Notes under the pieces: model-generated
Database searches by the model: none
What the model saw: the letters and a program-made list of their open reading frames with translations, nothing else
Told to the model about the DNA's origin: nothing
In this document: positions 1 through 10,394 of the stretch, piece after piece
Position numbering within the stretch: the first letter of the stretch is position 1
How the letters are laid out: each line of letters starts with the position of its first letter
Translations under genes and position numbers: made by a program
Source: Alphaproteobacteria bacterium
GTDB taxonomy: Bacteria > Pseudomonadota > Alphaproteobacteria > Rhodobacterales > Rhodobacteraceae
Assembly: GCA_030431485.1 (NCBI GenBank)
Contig: JAUIIR010000005.1
Coordinates: forward strand, 1-64,000
Reading direction: 5' to 3'
DNA length: 64,000 bases

Positions 1-120
1 ACGTCGACGGCCGGTGTCAGTGACCGACAATATCTCAATGCGGGGGGTGTCTTCGTGTGCGTCCATAAGGACACTGATAAACCCTCCTCAGATCATCCCG
101 CCAGACGGCCCTCGGCGTAA
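1..120 (+). CDS. possible 3' end of an unidentified plus-strand gene
   Basis: Frame 1 is open from the window edge to a TAA at 118-120 and reads 39 residues ending in ...HPARRPSA. I do not recognise the family. It is listed because the conserved reading of the opposite-strand CAP-domain gene breaks off at almost the same place, so the two would meet tail to tail. The open frame is short and could be chance. The sequence left of base 1 would settle it. Confidence 0.25.
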   Translation, partial: TSTAGVSDRQYLNAGGVFVCVHKDTDKPSSDHPARRPSA

Positions 121-448
121 GCTTACTGTTCATCAGAGCAATGTGGAGATCGTAAACATCGTCGAAGAGTCCGTCTTCTCCGCGTTCACTCTGCGCCGCA
201 ATGTTTTCTGCGGTGCGCCATGAGCCGGAAAGATCGAAACCTTCGGCCGTCATGCGCTCAGTCGGCGTGGATCCTCCCACACCGGTATGGCTAAAGACGT
301 TGTTTTCCAGCATCCATAAAGAATGCTCATCAGCGGACGCGTTCAAGACCTTATCGAGCACGAGTGCATTCAAGCCGCGGCTTGTACGCTCCTCGTTCAC
401 GAGGTCCAACATGTACCGCTCTAAATCAGTCGCGGTGGCAGCAGACAT
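35..448 (-). pseudogene. CAP/SCP-domain protein, C-terminally truncated or frameshifted
   Basis: The ATG at 448 has a good ribosome site (GGGGAG, about 7 nt upstream). The first ~105 residues look like a bacterial CAP (SCP/PR-1) domain: LVNEERTSRGLNAL, then SADEHSLWM with NNVFSHTG, then WRTAENIA and IALMNS. In this family LMNS is normally followed by a PGHRANIL-type motif and more conserved sequence. Here the frame continues into unrelated basic residues and stops at 35, so that motif is missing. No signal peptide is visible, which fits Rhodobacterales CAP proteins that start directly with the domain. Either a deletion or rearrangement has cut the gene near base 118, or the assembly has an error there. 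The function of bacterial CAP proteins is mostly unknown. It lies 88 bp upstream of the 3' end of idi. Confidence 0.6.
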
Positions 449-536
449 CTCAAACTCCCCAGTTCGAGCCCCTCATAAATGTCTAAGGACGGACTAGGGC
501 AAGAAGCTGGAGCGAATGTGTTTAAAATTTGCTGTT

Positions 537-1085
537 TTACGCCGGGTTTACGCAGGAAATCGCCAGTTTCCCGAAGATTTGAGGCGCATATGTGTCAAGG
601 TAAATGCGCAACCATGGGGTGAAGCGTGCTGGTTCTTTAACCACTTCTTGGATTAAGTCCCCGTAGCGAATCCACCGAGTCGCCATCACTTCATCTGCGT
701 TCGGTGATATTGATGGGGTCATATCCACTTCGGCGACAAAGATATCGACCACCTCGTGCTCAATGAGGCCACCGCCGACATCGGCGCGGTATTCCACCCG
801 ATCCCGAAATTCCAGAGACAGTCCGGTGATATCAAGCTCTTCGTTAAGGCGACGATTGGCGCAATCCAAACTGGACTCCTGCCAATTGGGATGTGTGCAA
901 CATGTATTCGCCCACAAGCCAGGCGTATGGTATTTTCCCATTGCCCGACGCTGGATCAAAATTTCATCCCCACGCAGCACAAATACCGAAATCGCTTTGT
1001 GTTTCAGCCCGCGAATATGTGCGTCGAGCTTTTCAACAGGTTCAAGCGTTTCGCCACGCCAGGCGGGAATGAGCGTCTGTGTCAT
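537..1085 (-). CDS. idi: isopentenyl-diphosphate delta-isomerase, type 1
   Basis: The 182-residue product is a type 1 (Nudix-fold) IPP isomerase, interconverting isopentenyl and dimethylallyl diphosphate for geranylgeranyl diphosphate and carotenoid supply. The substrate loop WANTCCTHP (about 58-66) carries the catalytic cysteine, and the Nudix-like helix RRLNEELDITG (about 78-88) and IEHEVVDIF (about 108-116) carry the metal and acid residues. Length is normal. Its ATG overlaps the bchP stop codon as ATGA, so it is the last gene of the ppaA-ppsR-bchG-(pucC-like)-bchP-idi arm and is probably translationally coupled. It feeds C5 units to the prenyl tail that BchG attaches and BchP reduces. Confidence 0.95.
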   Translation of the reverse strand: MTQTLIPAWRGETLEPVEKLDAHIRGLKHKAISVFVLRGDEILIQRRAMGKYHTPGLWANTCCTHPNWQESSLDCANRRLNEELDITGLSLEFRDRVEYRADVGGGLIEHEVVDIFVAEVDMTPSISPNADEVMATRWIRYGDLIQEVVKEPARFTPWLRIYLDTYAPQIFGKLAISCVNPA

Positions 1086-2266
1086 ACATGGGTCTCCCGC
1101 ACGAGGCCCAAAAGATGGCGCGCGTTTTTGAAACCGATCTTCAAATGCGCCAAAGGCCGTGCTTTCACCAGCTTTTTATTCATATACGCCTCGAAGGTCA
1201 GCTTTTGAACATCAACATCGTGACACAGCGACACAAAGCGTTCACGTCGCGAGTCGCTCTTATAGTAGGCGTCCTGCATTTGCCCGAGTACACGAAAGAC
1301 CGTTTTGTGTTCTTTCATGAACAAGCGACGAGCCAAAGCAAGGTCGGTGATGCGTCCGGACTTCAAAGTAGCGGCGCAGGCTGTAGCCGCGAACCTCCCA
1401 CAGATCATTGCATAGTAGATCCCCTCGCCACTGGAAGGCGCGACCACTCCTGCCGCGTCGCCCGCAACAACTACATCCCGCGCGTTGTCCCAGAAGCGCA
1501 AAGGCTTCAACGGGATCGGAGCGCCTTCTTTGCGGAGGGTTTCGCAATTGGCCAGACCTGACGCCTGACGCAGGGCCGCGGTGGCGTCCTTTAGATTGAC
1601 GCTTTGAATGTAGGTGCCCATACCGACCGAGGTTGTGCCTCCGTGCGGAAACACCCAACCGTAGAAGTCAGGGCTGATCGCTCCGTCATAAATAACGTCG
1701 CAGCGCATCGGATCGTAAACGTCGTTTTTCTCGGGAGCAGCGATGATTTCGTGATACGCAAAAACTAACGGAACCTTGTCACCGCCCGGGATCACGTCAC
1801 GTGCAACCCTGGAATTTGCTCCATCGGCACCGATGATCAGTCTGGCTTCGAGTGACCGTTCTTCGCCGGTTTCCTTGTCTCGGTAAACAACCCACCGTCT
1901 TTTTGCTGCTTTGTCCCGCTCGATACGGACAAACGTTCCAGTAAAACGTTCGGCGCCCGCAGCTTCTGCGCGGGCACGCAAAAACGGATCGAAGTCCTTG
2001 CGGTCCACCATTCCGACGAACCCGTTTTCGATCGGAATATCAACATGGCGACCGGTCGGTGAGATCATTCGCGCCGTGTTAACCTTGGCGACAAGTTGGT
2101 CCTCACCGATGTCAAAGTCCTGCATCAAGCGTGGTGGAATTGCGCCTCCGCATGGTTTGATACGGCCTTCACGATCAAGAAGCGCAACGCTGTGCCCGGA
2201 TCGGGCAAGGTCTTCAGCGGCAGTCGCGCCAGACGGACCCCCGCCCACAACAACAACATCATACAT
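1082..2266 (-). CDS. bchP: geranylgeranyl reductase (bacteriochlorophyll tail)
   Basis: BchP reduces the geranylgeranyl group of bacteriochlorophyll to phytyl, probably in three NADPH-dependent steps at the membrane. The protein opens with an FAD-binding dinucleotide motif (YDVVVVGGGPSGATAAEDLA), has LIIGADGANSRVAR near 145 and VVVAGDAAGVVAPSSGEGI near 270, all typical of the geranylgeranyl reductase/FAD monooxygenase superfamily. I chose the ATG at 2266 (394 residues) because AGGAG lies 7 nt upstream of it; a GTG at 2272 forming GTGA with the upstream stop is a possible alternative. It sits between the pucC-like gene and idi in one tightly packed operon. Confidence 0.95.
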   Translation of the reverse strand: MYDVVVVGGGPSGATAAEDLARSGHSVALLDREGRIKPCGGAIPPRLMQDFDIGEDQLVAKVNTARMISPTGRHVDIPIENGFVGMVDRKDFDPFLRARAEAAGAERFTGTFVRIERDKAAKRRWVVYRDKETGEERSLEARLIIGADGANSRVARDVIPGGDKVPLVFAYHEIIAAPEKNDVYDPMRCDVIYDGAISPDFYGWVFPHGGTTSVGMGTYIQSVNLKDATAALRQASGLANCETLRKEGAPIPLKPLRFWDNARDVVVAGDAAGVVAPSSGEGIYYAMICGRFAATACAATLKSGRITDLALARRLFMKEHKTVFRVLGQMQDAYYKSDSRRERFVSLCHDVDVQKLTFEAYMNKKLVKARPLAHLKIGFKNARHLLGLVRETHV

Positions 2267-2268
2267 GG

Positions 2269-3549
2269 TCACTCTCCTGCGATCAGTTCGGCTTGTGCCG
2301 GACGGCCCTCCATAATGCGCAAGGCCATGAAGGCTGCGCAGAGAAACAATCCTGCTTCGAAGATAAAGACAGCGCCAAATGCAGGCGCGTCAGTGGTTAA
2401 AGTTCGCATTACATCAGCGGCTGCCGCGCCCGTGAGACCGCCAAACCCCGCTGCAATCGCCTGAGCGGCACCCCAAAGGCCCATTCGCGTGCCTTCACGC
2501 TTCTTGCGACCTTCACCTGCCAGTGCCATCATGGAGCCAATGGCTGCTACGGCAAAAGCACCATTGAAGAACCCGAGCGCAAAGACGGCGGGTAGTAGTG
2601 TTTGATGAAGAGCATAGCCGCCGAGGATTGCGATCACACAAAGGCTCGCGGCCGAGCCGAGACACCCGCCAATGACCCAATTTCGCAGACAGCCGAAACG
2701 CAACGCAGTGGCGGCAATGCCAACGGTCAACATTCCTAGGAAAACACCGCCATTCTGGATGCCTGACAGCGTGGTGCTTTCACCGGGCGTGAATCCAAAG
2801 ACGAGACCGGCATAGGGCTCCAGTATCAGTTCCTGCATGAAGTAGGCTGTCATCGAGAGAAACACGAAGATCGTGAACATGCGCGCTTTGGGTTCCGCCC
2901 AAACCTCAGCCAGGCCCTCGCGGAACGGCACAGGATCGGGCTCAGGTGCTGCCTCCACGCCCCGTTCGATCCGCCACGTCGCAAAAAGAGTGATGACTAA
3001 GGCAGCACAGGCCACGCCTGATACAACACTGATCAGGGCAGCAGGTGTATACGGATCAAGCAGTTGCCCGACCACGCCCGCAGTCATCGCAATCCCAAAG
3101 ATCATCATCAACCATGTGATGGTTGCAGCTGCTGCACGGCGGTGCGGTGCTGTTGCCGTTGCAAGCAGGGCGAGCACAGACGTTCCTGCGGCGCCTGCGC
3201 CAAGGCCGATCAGGGCGTAGGCAATACCTGACATGACCAAGCCAAGCACATAACTGGTTTCCATTTTGAGCACGCCAAGCGCCGCCAGAATGCCGCCAGC
3301 GGCCAAGATTACCATTCCCCGCAGAATCCAGCGGGTTCGGCTTCCACCTTTGTCCGAGAGGAACCCCCAATTTGGGCGTGTGATCTGGATGCCATAATGA
3401 AGGCCGACCAGCACTCCGGGCAGTACCGCAGGAAGTGCCAGTTCGACAACCATGAGACGGTTGAGGGTGGATGTGGTAAGCACGACGATCGCGCCAAGTG
3501 CCATTTGCACCAGGCCCAATCGAACAATCGCAAACCAGCTCAGCGTCAT
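2269..3549 (-). CDS. PucC/LhaA-family (BCD) membrane transporter, bchG-linked
   Basis: A 426-residue major-facilitator-type membrane protein with about 12 hydrophobic segments. The N-terminal part, with TLNRLMVVELALPAVLPG and then LSDKGGSRTRWILRG, matches the bacteriochlorophyll-delivery branch of MFS proteins that includes PucC and LhaA. Its position between bchG and bchP is the usual site of the gene called bch2 or orf428 in purple bacteria. It likely helps hand bacteriochlorophyll to light-harvesting complexes; the precise role is inferred. The ATG at 3549 shares its A with the bchG stop (TGATG), and GAGGTGAT lies just upstream. A paralogue (lhaA) lies at 15615-17054. Confidence 0.9.
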   Translation of the reverse strand: MTLSWFAIVRLGLVQMALGAIVVLTTSTLNRLMVVELALPAVLPGVLVGLHYGIQITRPNWGFLSDKGGSRTRWILRGMVILAAGGILAALGVLKMETSYVLGLVMSGIAYALIGLGAGAAGTSVLALLATATAPHRRAAAATITWLMMIFGIAMTAGVVGQLLDPYTPAALISVVSGVACAALVITLFATWRIERGVEAAPEPDPVPFREGLAEVWAEPKARMFTIFVFLSMTAYFMQELILEPYAGLVFGFTPGESTTLSGIQNGGVFLGMLTVGIAATALRFGCLRNWVIGGCLGSAASLCVIAILGGYALHQTLLPAVFALGFFNGAFAVAAIGSMMALAGEGRKKREGTRMGLWGAAQAIAAGFGGLTGAAAADVMRTLTTDAPAFGAVFIFEAGLFLCAAFMALRIMEGRPAQAELIAGE

Positions 3550-4454
3550 CACATCACCTCAACTGCGCGCAGGGCAAAGGCCGAGACCATCATGCCAGAG
3601 ACGTACATCAGGACGCCGGTGGCATTATACCAAGGAGCCTTTGCTTTCGGGTCCTTGAGCATCACGGACATTGCCCAGAGTTGACCAAGAACCAGAGCCA
3701 AGACCGCCGCGGCATGGGTCGACTGACCCCATTTTGCCAATGCGAGGATGACGAAGAGCTGGGGAACGATCATTACGATGCAGGCGACTTTCGCAGCTTT
3801 TTCGGGGCCGAGCGTCACCGGCAGCGAGTTCACGCCCATCTGTTTGTCGCCTTCAAGCGCCTTGAAATCATTAAGCGTCATGATGCCGTGTGCGCCAATT
3901 CCGTAGAGAAGGGCTATCAGAATGATTGGACCTGACGGGAGTGTCTGGCTCAAAACGGCAGCTCCGGTGAACCACGGGAGAGACTCGTATGATAATCCGA
4001 CAAGACCTGGCCCAAGCCAGCCAGAGCGTTTCAACCGGATCGGCTCAACCGAATATGCCCATGCTGCGATGACGCCGACAACCGTCGCGATGAATCCCCA
4101 CGTCCCCAGCGTTGCACCCAGAGCCAGTGACAAAGCGGACATCGCAAGCGCGATCCAAAGGCCCCAACGTCCGGGTATGCGCCCGGATGGGATTGGACGG
4201 TTCGGTTCATTGATGGCATCGACATGTCGGTCGCACCAATCATTCGCCGCCTGGCTCATTCCGCAAACCACTGGTCCAGCTAAAATGACCCCGACGATAA
4301 GCAATCCGACATGGCTCGTGATGGCGACACCCGAGGCCACGGCCCCGCACGCATAGGCCCACATCGGCGGGAACCATGTGACGGGTTTGATTAACTCCAG
4401 CATGGCCGATGGAGCCGGGTATCGATCTTGGTGTAAACTTACGCTGACAGTCAT
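3549..4454 (-). CDS. bchG: bacteriochlorophyll a synthase (chlorophyllide geranylgeranyltransferase)
   Basis: BchG esterifies bacteriochlorophyllide a with a C20 prenyl diphosphate. The 301-residue protein is a UbiA-type membrane prenyltransferase with the two Asp-rich motifs, NDWCDRHVDAINEPNRP (71-87) and LNDFKALEGDKQ (194-205), and about nine membrane segments. LELIKPVTWFPPMW (19-32) is the usual BchG N-terminus and the residues before it also look family-like, which supports the ATG at 4454. There is no ribosome site in front of it. Instead, two PpsR-type palindromes flank and overlap the start codon. It may be leaderless or initiated from the ppsR transcript. A downstream ATG at 4403 is the alternative start but also lacks a Shine-Dalgarno. 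Confidence 0.95.
   Translation of the reverse strand: MTVSVSLHQDRYPAPSAMLELIKPVTWFPPMWAYACGAVASGVAITSHVGLLIVGVILAGPVVCGMSQAANDWCDRHVDAINEPNRPIPSGRIPGRWGLWIALAMSALSLALGATLGTWGFIATVVGVIAAWAYSVEPIRLKRSGWLGPGLVGLSYESLPWFTGAAVLSQTLPSGPIILIALLYGIGAHGIMTLNDFKALEGDKQMGVNSLPVTLGPEKAAKVACIVMIVPQLFVILALAKWGQSTHAAAVLALVLGQLWAMSVMLKDPKAKAPWYNATGVLMYVSGMMVSAFALRAVEVM
4432..4449. promoter_or_regulatory. PpsR-type operator, inside the first codons of bchG
   Basis: TGTAAACTTACGCTGACA matches the TGT-N12-ACA consensus bound by PpsR/CrtJ. It forms a tandem pair with the site at 4456-4473, with 6 bp between them and centres 24 bp apart, a spacing that resembles cooperative PpsR operators. It lies within codons 2-8 of bchG, which is unusual. 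Confidence 0.65.
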
Positions 4455-4455
4455 G

Positions 4456-4473
4456 TGTCAACTAGACACGACA
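4456..4473. promoter_or_regulatory. PpsR-type operator abutting the bchG start codon
   Basis: TGTCAACTAGACACGACA fits TGT-N12-ACA with the extended TGTC...GACA ends. It begins one base upstream of the bchG ATG and takes the place where a ribosome site would lie. Together with 4432-4449 it forms a tandem operator. Confidence 0.75.
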
Positions 4474-4546
4474 AATCGATTCACATCAAGTGAAACAGAC
4501 AGGTCGACAAAGGTTTTGATTGGGACGTTCTGACGCTATTTGCGCA

Positions 4547-5968
4547 TCATTCGCCGTCGCCATCCTTGTTCAGGAGGCCATATTTGCGAAGCTTCACGTA
4601 TAGACTTTGACGCGACAGGCCCAGCATTTCTGCAGCGGCGACACGATTGTTACGCGTTAAGCTGACAGCTGTCTCAATGCACATCTTTTCCACCACATCT
4701 GTGGTTTCGGACACGATTTCCTTCAACGTCGCAGACCCTACCAGCTCCATCACATTGCGGCTGGATTCCTCGTTGGTCTGGAGTGGAGCTTTGCGCATTG
4801 CGTCGGCGCGGCTGACATCACGAATAACAAAACCCAGTGTGGGTTCGCCGCGATCTTCAAAAAAGGTCACAGACATCTCCACGGGCGTCTTCGCCCCAAA
4901 GTCATTCAGCAGCTTGGTGGAGTACAATCGCATCTGACCCGTCCGGCGCGCATTCTCAACAAGCACGCTGATGTCGATTTGGCCACGACCAAGAAAGTCG
5001 GCAAAGCTGCGGCCTCGAACGTCAACGACATGGGCCGCATCGACAAGATCAAGAAACGCGTCGTTACATGCTTCGATTGCCCCGTTCGCAGAGGTGAACA
5101 CAAATGCGTCTGCGCCTTTTTCGAACACGGCGGAAAGATTATTGGTCAGATTATCGAACCGCGTTGCGCCTTCCTCGGCAGTGGTCAGGCGGCAGATTAA
5201 TATGCGTTCACCCGCCGCTCGGAATACTTGCGGTGTGATCAGTACGCGCTGACGGCCCCGGCGGGACTGTACTTCAAGTGTCGAGTTATTTTCTGAGATC
5301 GACGCATTGATAAGAGCCTCTGTGAACTCTTCTGTGCGCTTGTCACGAAACTCCTGGGAAAAATTCGACCCAATCAGATCGTCCCGACTTGACTGCAAAA
5401 GCGCGGCCGCCGGTTCGTTCAGGTCCTTGATCTTGCCATCGTTGACGGACACGAAAACAACGCTGTCCCGGACCGTTCGCAAAAGGAGTCGATAACGCGC
5501 ATCGAATTCGCGGCGCGCCTCATAGCCTTGCTCAAGGGACATCTGCGCTTGAACAAGTTGTTGCTGTGTTTCTGCAATCGGGCGCAAGTCCCGACCAAGC
5601 ATCAAGAACGACCCGTCTGATCCGAAGGGATGAAAACTGTACCGGACGGGAAACTCCCAAACGGCATTGTCTGTGTGGTTCAGTTCGACCGATCGCGATG
5701 TTGGCTCGCCTTTTTCCATCGAATCCATGATCGCTTCGATCTTGGGGCGACTTTCTCTGGTCAGGAAGTCCATGAGAGGGTGGCCCTCCCAATGGCTCAG
5801 CTTTCCAAAGGAAGTTTCGTTCGGATTGATCAATACGGAAAGGATCTTACCTTCTCGCGACACCACGAGAGCAATGTCGGATGCAACAGTAATGATGCTC
5901 GACAAGACCTCTGCGTCGATAAGGGGAACGGAGCCGCTGCTCCAGAAACTGGACCCACCCGTATTCAT
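4547..5968 (-). CDS. ppsR: transcriptional regulator PpsR/CrtJ
   Basis: PpsR is the aerobic repressor (sometimes activator) of bacteriochlorophyll, carotenoid and light-harvesting genes, binding TGT-N12-ACA. The 473-residue protein has the family layout: an N-terminal PAS-like region (about 15-130), a Q-linker (about 130-155), PAS domains (about 155-262 and 280-385), and a C-terminal Fis-type helix-turn-helix (about 425-466; AAEMLGLSRQSLYVKLRKYG). Cysteines at 259 and 430 stand where the redox-active cysteines of Rhodobacter PpsR lie. I start it at the ATG at 5968, which overlaps the ppaA stop as TAATG, because the protein then begins as known PpsR proteins do. An in-frame start at 6010 inside ppaA is less likely. 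Confidence 0.95.
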   Translation of the reverse strand: MNTGGSSFWSSGSVPLIDAEVLSSIITVASDIALVVSREGKILSVLINPNETSFGKLSHWEGHPLMDFLTRESRPKIEAIMDSMEKGEPTSRSVELNHTDNAVWEFPVRYSFHPFGSDGSFLMLGRDLRPIAETQQQLVQAQMSLEQGYEARREFDARYRLLLRTVRDSVVFVSVNDGKIKDLNEPAAALLQSSRDDLIGSNFSQEFRDKRTEEFTEALINASISENNSTLEVQSRRGRQRVLITPQVFRAAGERILICRLTTAEEGATRFDNLTNNLSAVFEKGADAFVFTSANGAIEACNDAFLDLVDAAHVVDVRGRSFADFLGRGQIDISVLVENARRTGQMRLYSTKLLNDFGAKTPVEMSVTFFEDRGEPTLGFVIRDVSRADAMRKAPLQTNEESSRNVMELVGSATLKEIVSETTDVVEKMCIETAVSLTRNNRVAAAEMLGLSRQSLYVKLRKYGLLNKDGDGE

Positions 5969-6753
5969 TACCGTGTCAAAGGCCTGTTTCTGGACTTGTT
6001 CTTTTCGCACAGCTTGAGTGCAACCTTCACATCGTTTGTCACCAGGTCGACATCTGTCGTTTCTTTGACACCATCTGCGAGGTTGAGAACGAGTCCACCA
6101 AGAACCAATGGAGGGGGCGACAAGACACCGGTTCTAATGCGTTTAACGGACTTTGCGATTGATGCAAGCGCGTCGGGGCGTGAACCCGAAAAGAGAACCA
6201 TATCGTAGCTTTCTTCCGACAGTGCTCTGAGAACGACGTCATCGCTTGCCCCAAAGAGGATCCGTACAGACGCTCCGGCGCGTCGCATTTGTGCTGTGGC
6301 AACGTGAGGACCCAGCGTATGGCTGTCATTTCCCTGAAGCACCATCAAGATATTAGTGCCATTGGCCAGCTCGTTTGGTTTGGCAGCCCACGGCGGAGCC
6401 AGCATTGTCAAAAGCCCCTGCAGTCGTGCAGTCGCAATTGTCACCTTTGCAAAACCGATTATGTCCGCAGACCACATGCGCCCCATCTCTCGGGCAGCTT
6501 TCGGAATGTAGATGTCAACGATCTGGTCTGCGTTGATGCGGCGATCCTTCAGGTCTTCAAGCAACGCCTCTGCATTGAACGCGCCCGTCTGGAGTGCGGC
6601 ATCTACCAGCTTTTCAACAACACTGTTGCGGATTGTCTGGGCGCCACCTTCGCCTTTGTCGCTCAAAACGGAAAGCACGGTCGAGGCCAAAGCTGAGATG
6701 TCGAGCCTGTTTTCATCGGAGGACGTGCGCTCGTCCGTATGGTCATTAGCCAT
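5968..6753 (-). CDS. ppaA: cobalamin-binding antirepressor PpaA/AerR
   Basis: PpaA/AerR counteracts PpsR/CrtJ and senses light or oxygen through a bound corrinoid or heme. The 261-residue product has a helical B12-binding-like region (about 40-115, with MWSADIIGFAKVTIATARLQ) followed by a Rossmann B12-binding domain with DSHTLG at 143-148, the D-x-H-x-x-G signature; His145 is the expected lower cobalt ligand. The ATG at 6753 has GAGGT about 9 nt upstream. Longer in-frame starts to 6912 would run across two operator sites and are unlikely. It is the first gene of the leftward arm and is coupled to ppsR, so sensor and repressor are made together. Confidence 0.9.
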   Translation of the reverse strand: MANDHTDERTSSDENRLDISALASTVLSVLSDKGEGGAQTIRNSVVEKLVDAALQTGAFNAEALLEDLKDRRINADQIVDIYIPKAAREMGRMWSADIIGFAKVTIATARLQGLLTMLAPPWAAKPNELANGTNILMVLQGNDSHTLGPHVATAQMRRAGASVRILFGASDDVVLRALSEESYDMVLFSGSRPDALASIAKSVKRIRTGVLSPPPLVLGGLVLNLADGVKETTDVDLVTNDVKVALKLCEKNKSRNRPLTR

Positions 6754-6788
6754 TGTCAAAACCTCGTTGCCGGATAATGCACGACACG

Positions 6789-6806
6789 TGTCAGGCATAT
6801 AAGACA
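6789..6806. promoter_or_regulatory. PpsR-type operator upstream of ppaA
   Basis: TGTCAGGCATATAAGACA fits TGT-N12-ACA with TGTC/GACA ends. It starts 36 bp upstream of the ppaA start codon and suggests feedback control of ppaA-ppsR. Confidence 0.75.
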
Positions 6807-6834
6807 CCCTTAGTCTCTGATTCTTGGCCATAAA

Positions 6835-6852
6835 TGTCAAAGATAATTGACA
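6835..6852. promoter_or_regulatory. second PpsR-type operator upstream of ppaA
   Basis: TGTCAAAGATAATTGACA is a near-perfect TGTC-N10-GACA palindrome. Its centre is 46 bp from that of the site at 6789-6806, too far for the usual tandem pair but compatible with looping. Confidence 0.75.
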
Positions 6853-6979
6853 CTGAATCCTGTTCCGCTTTCCTTTCAATGCAGTAAAGCTGCAAAAAGT
6901 TCCGAAAAACATATGTTTTGCGTGGATTTTTGAGAATCAGCACCCGCTTTTATCAAGACAAGCGACATCATCTTGATAG

Positions 6980-6997
6980 TGTAAGTTTTAGTTGACA
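6980..6997. promoter_or_regulatory. PpsR-type operator upstream of bchF
   Basis: TGTAAGTTTTAGTTGACA fits TGT-N12-ACA and lies 51 bp upstream of the bchF ATG, where it could cover the promoter of the long bchF-to-cycA arm. Confidence 0.75.
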
Positions 6998-7048
6998 CTT
7001 GGGCTGGGCAGTAGATACTTTTCAGGGAACCAACACGGAATCGTCACT

Positions 7049-10383
<3,335 letters not shown>

Positions 10384-10394
<11 letters not shown>

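Noticed and set aside
5968-6912. Longer 314-residue version of PpaA starting at 6912.
   Set aside because: The extra N-terminus would be coded across two PpsR operators and has no ribosome site. The ATG at 6753 has one and gives a normal family length.
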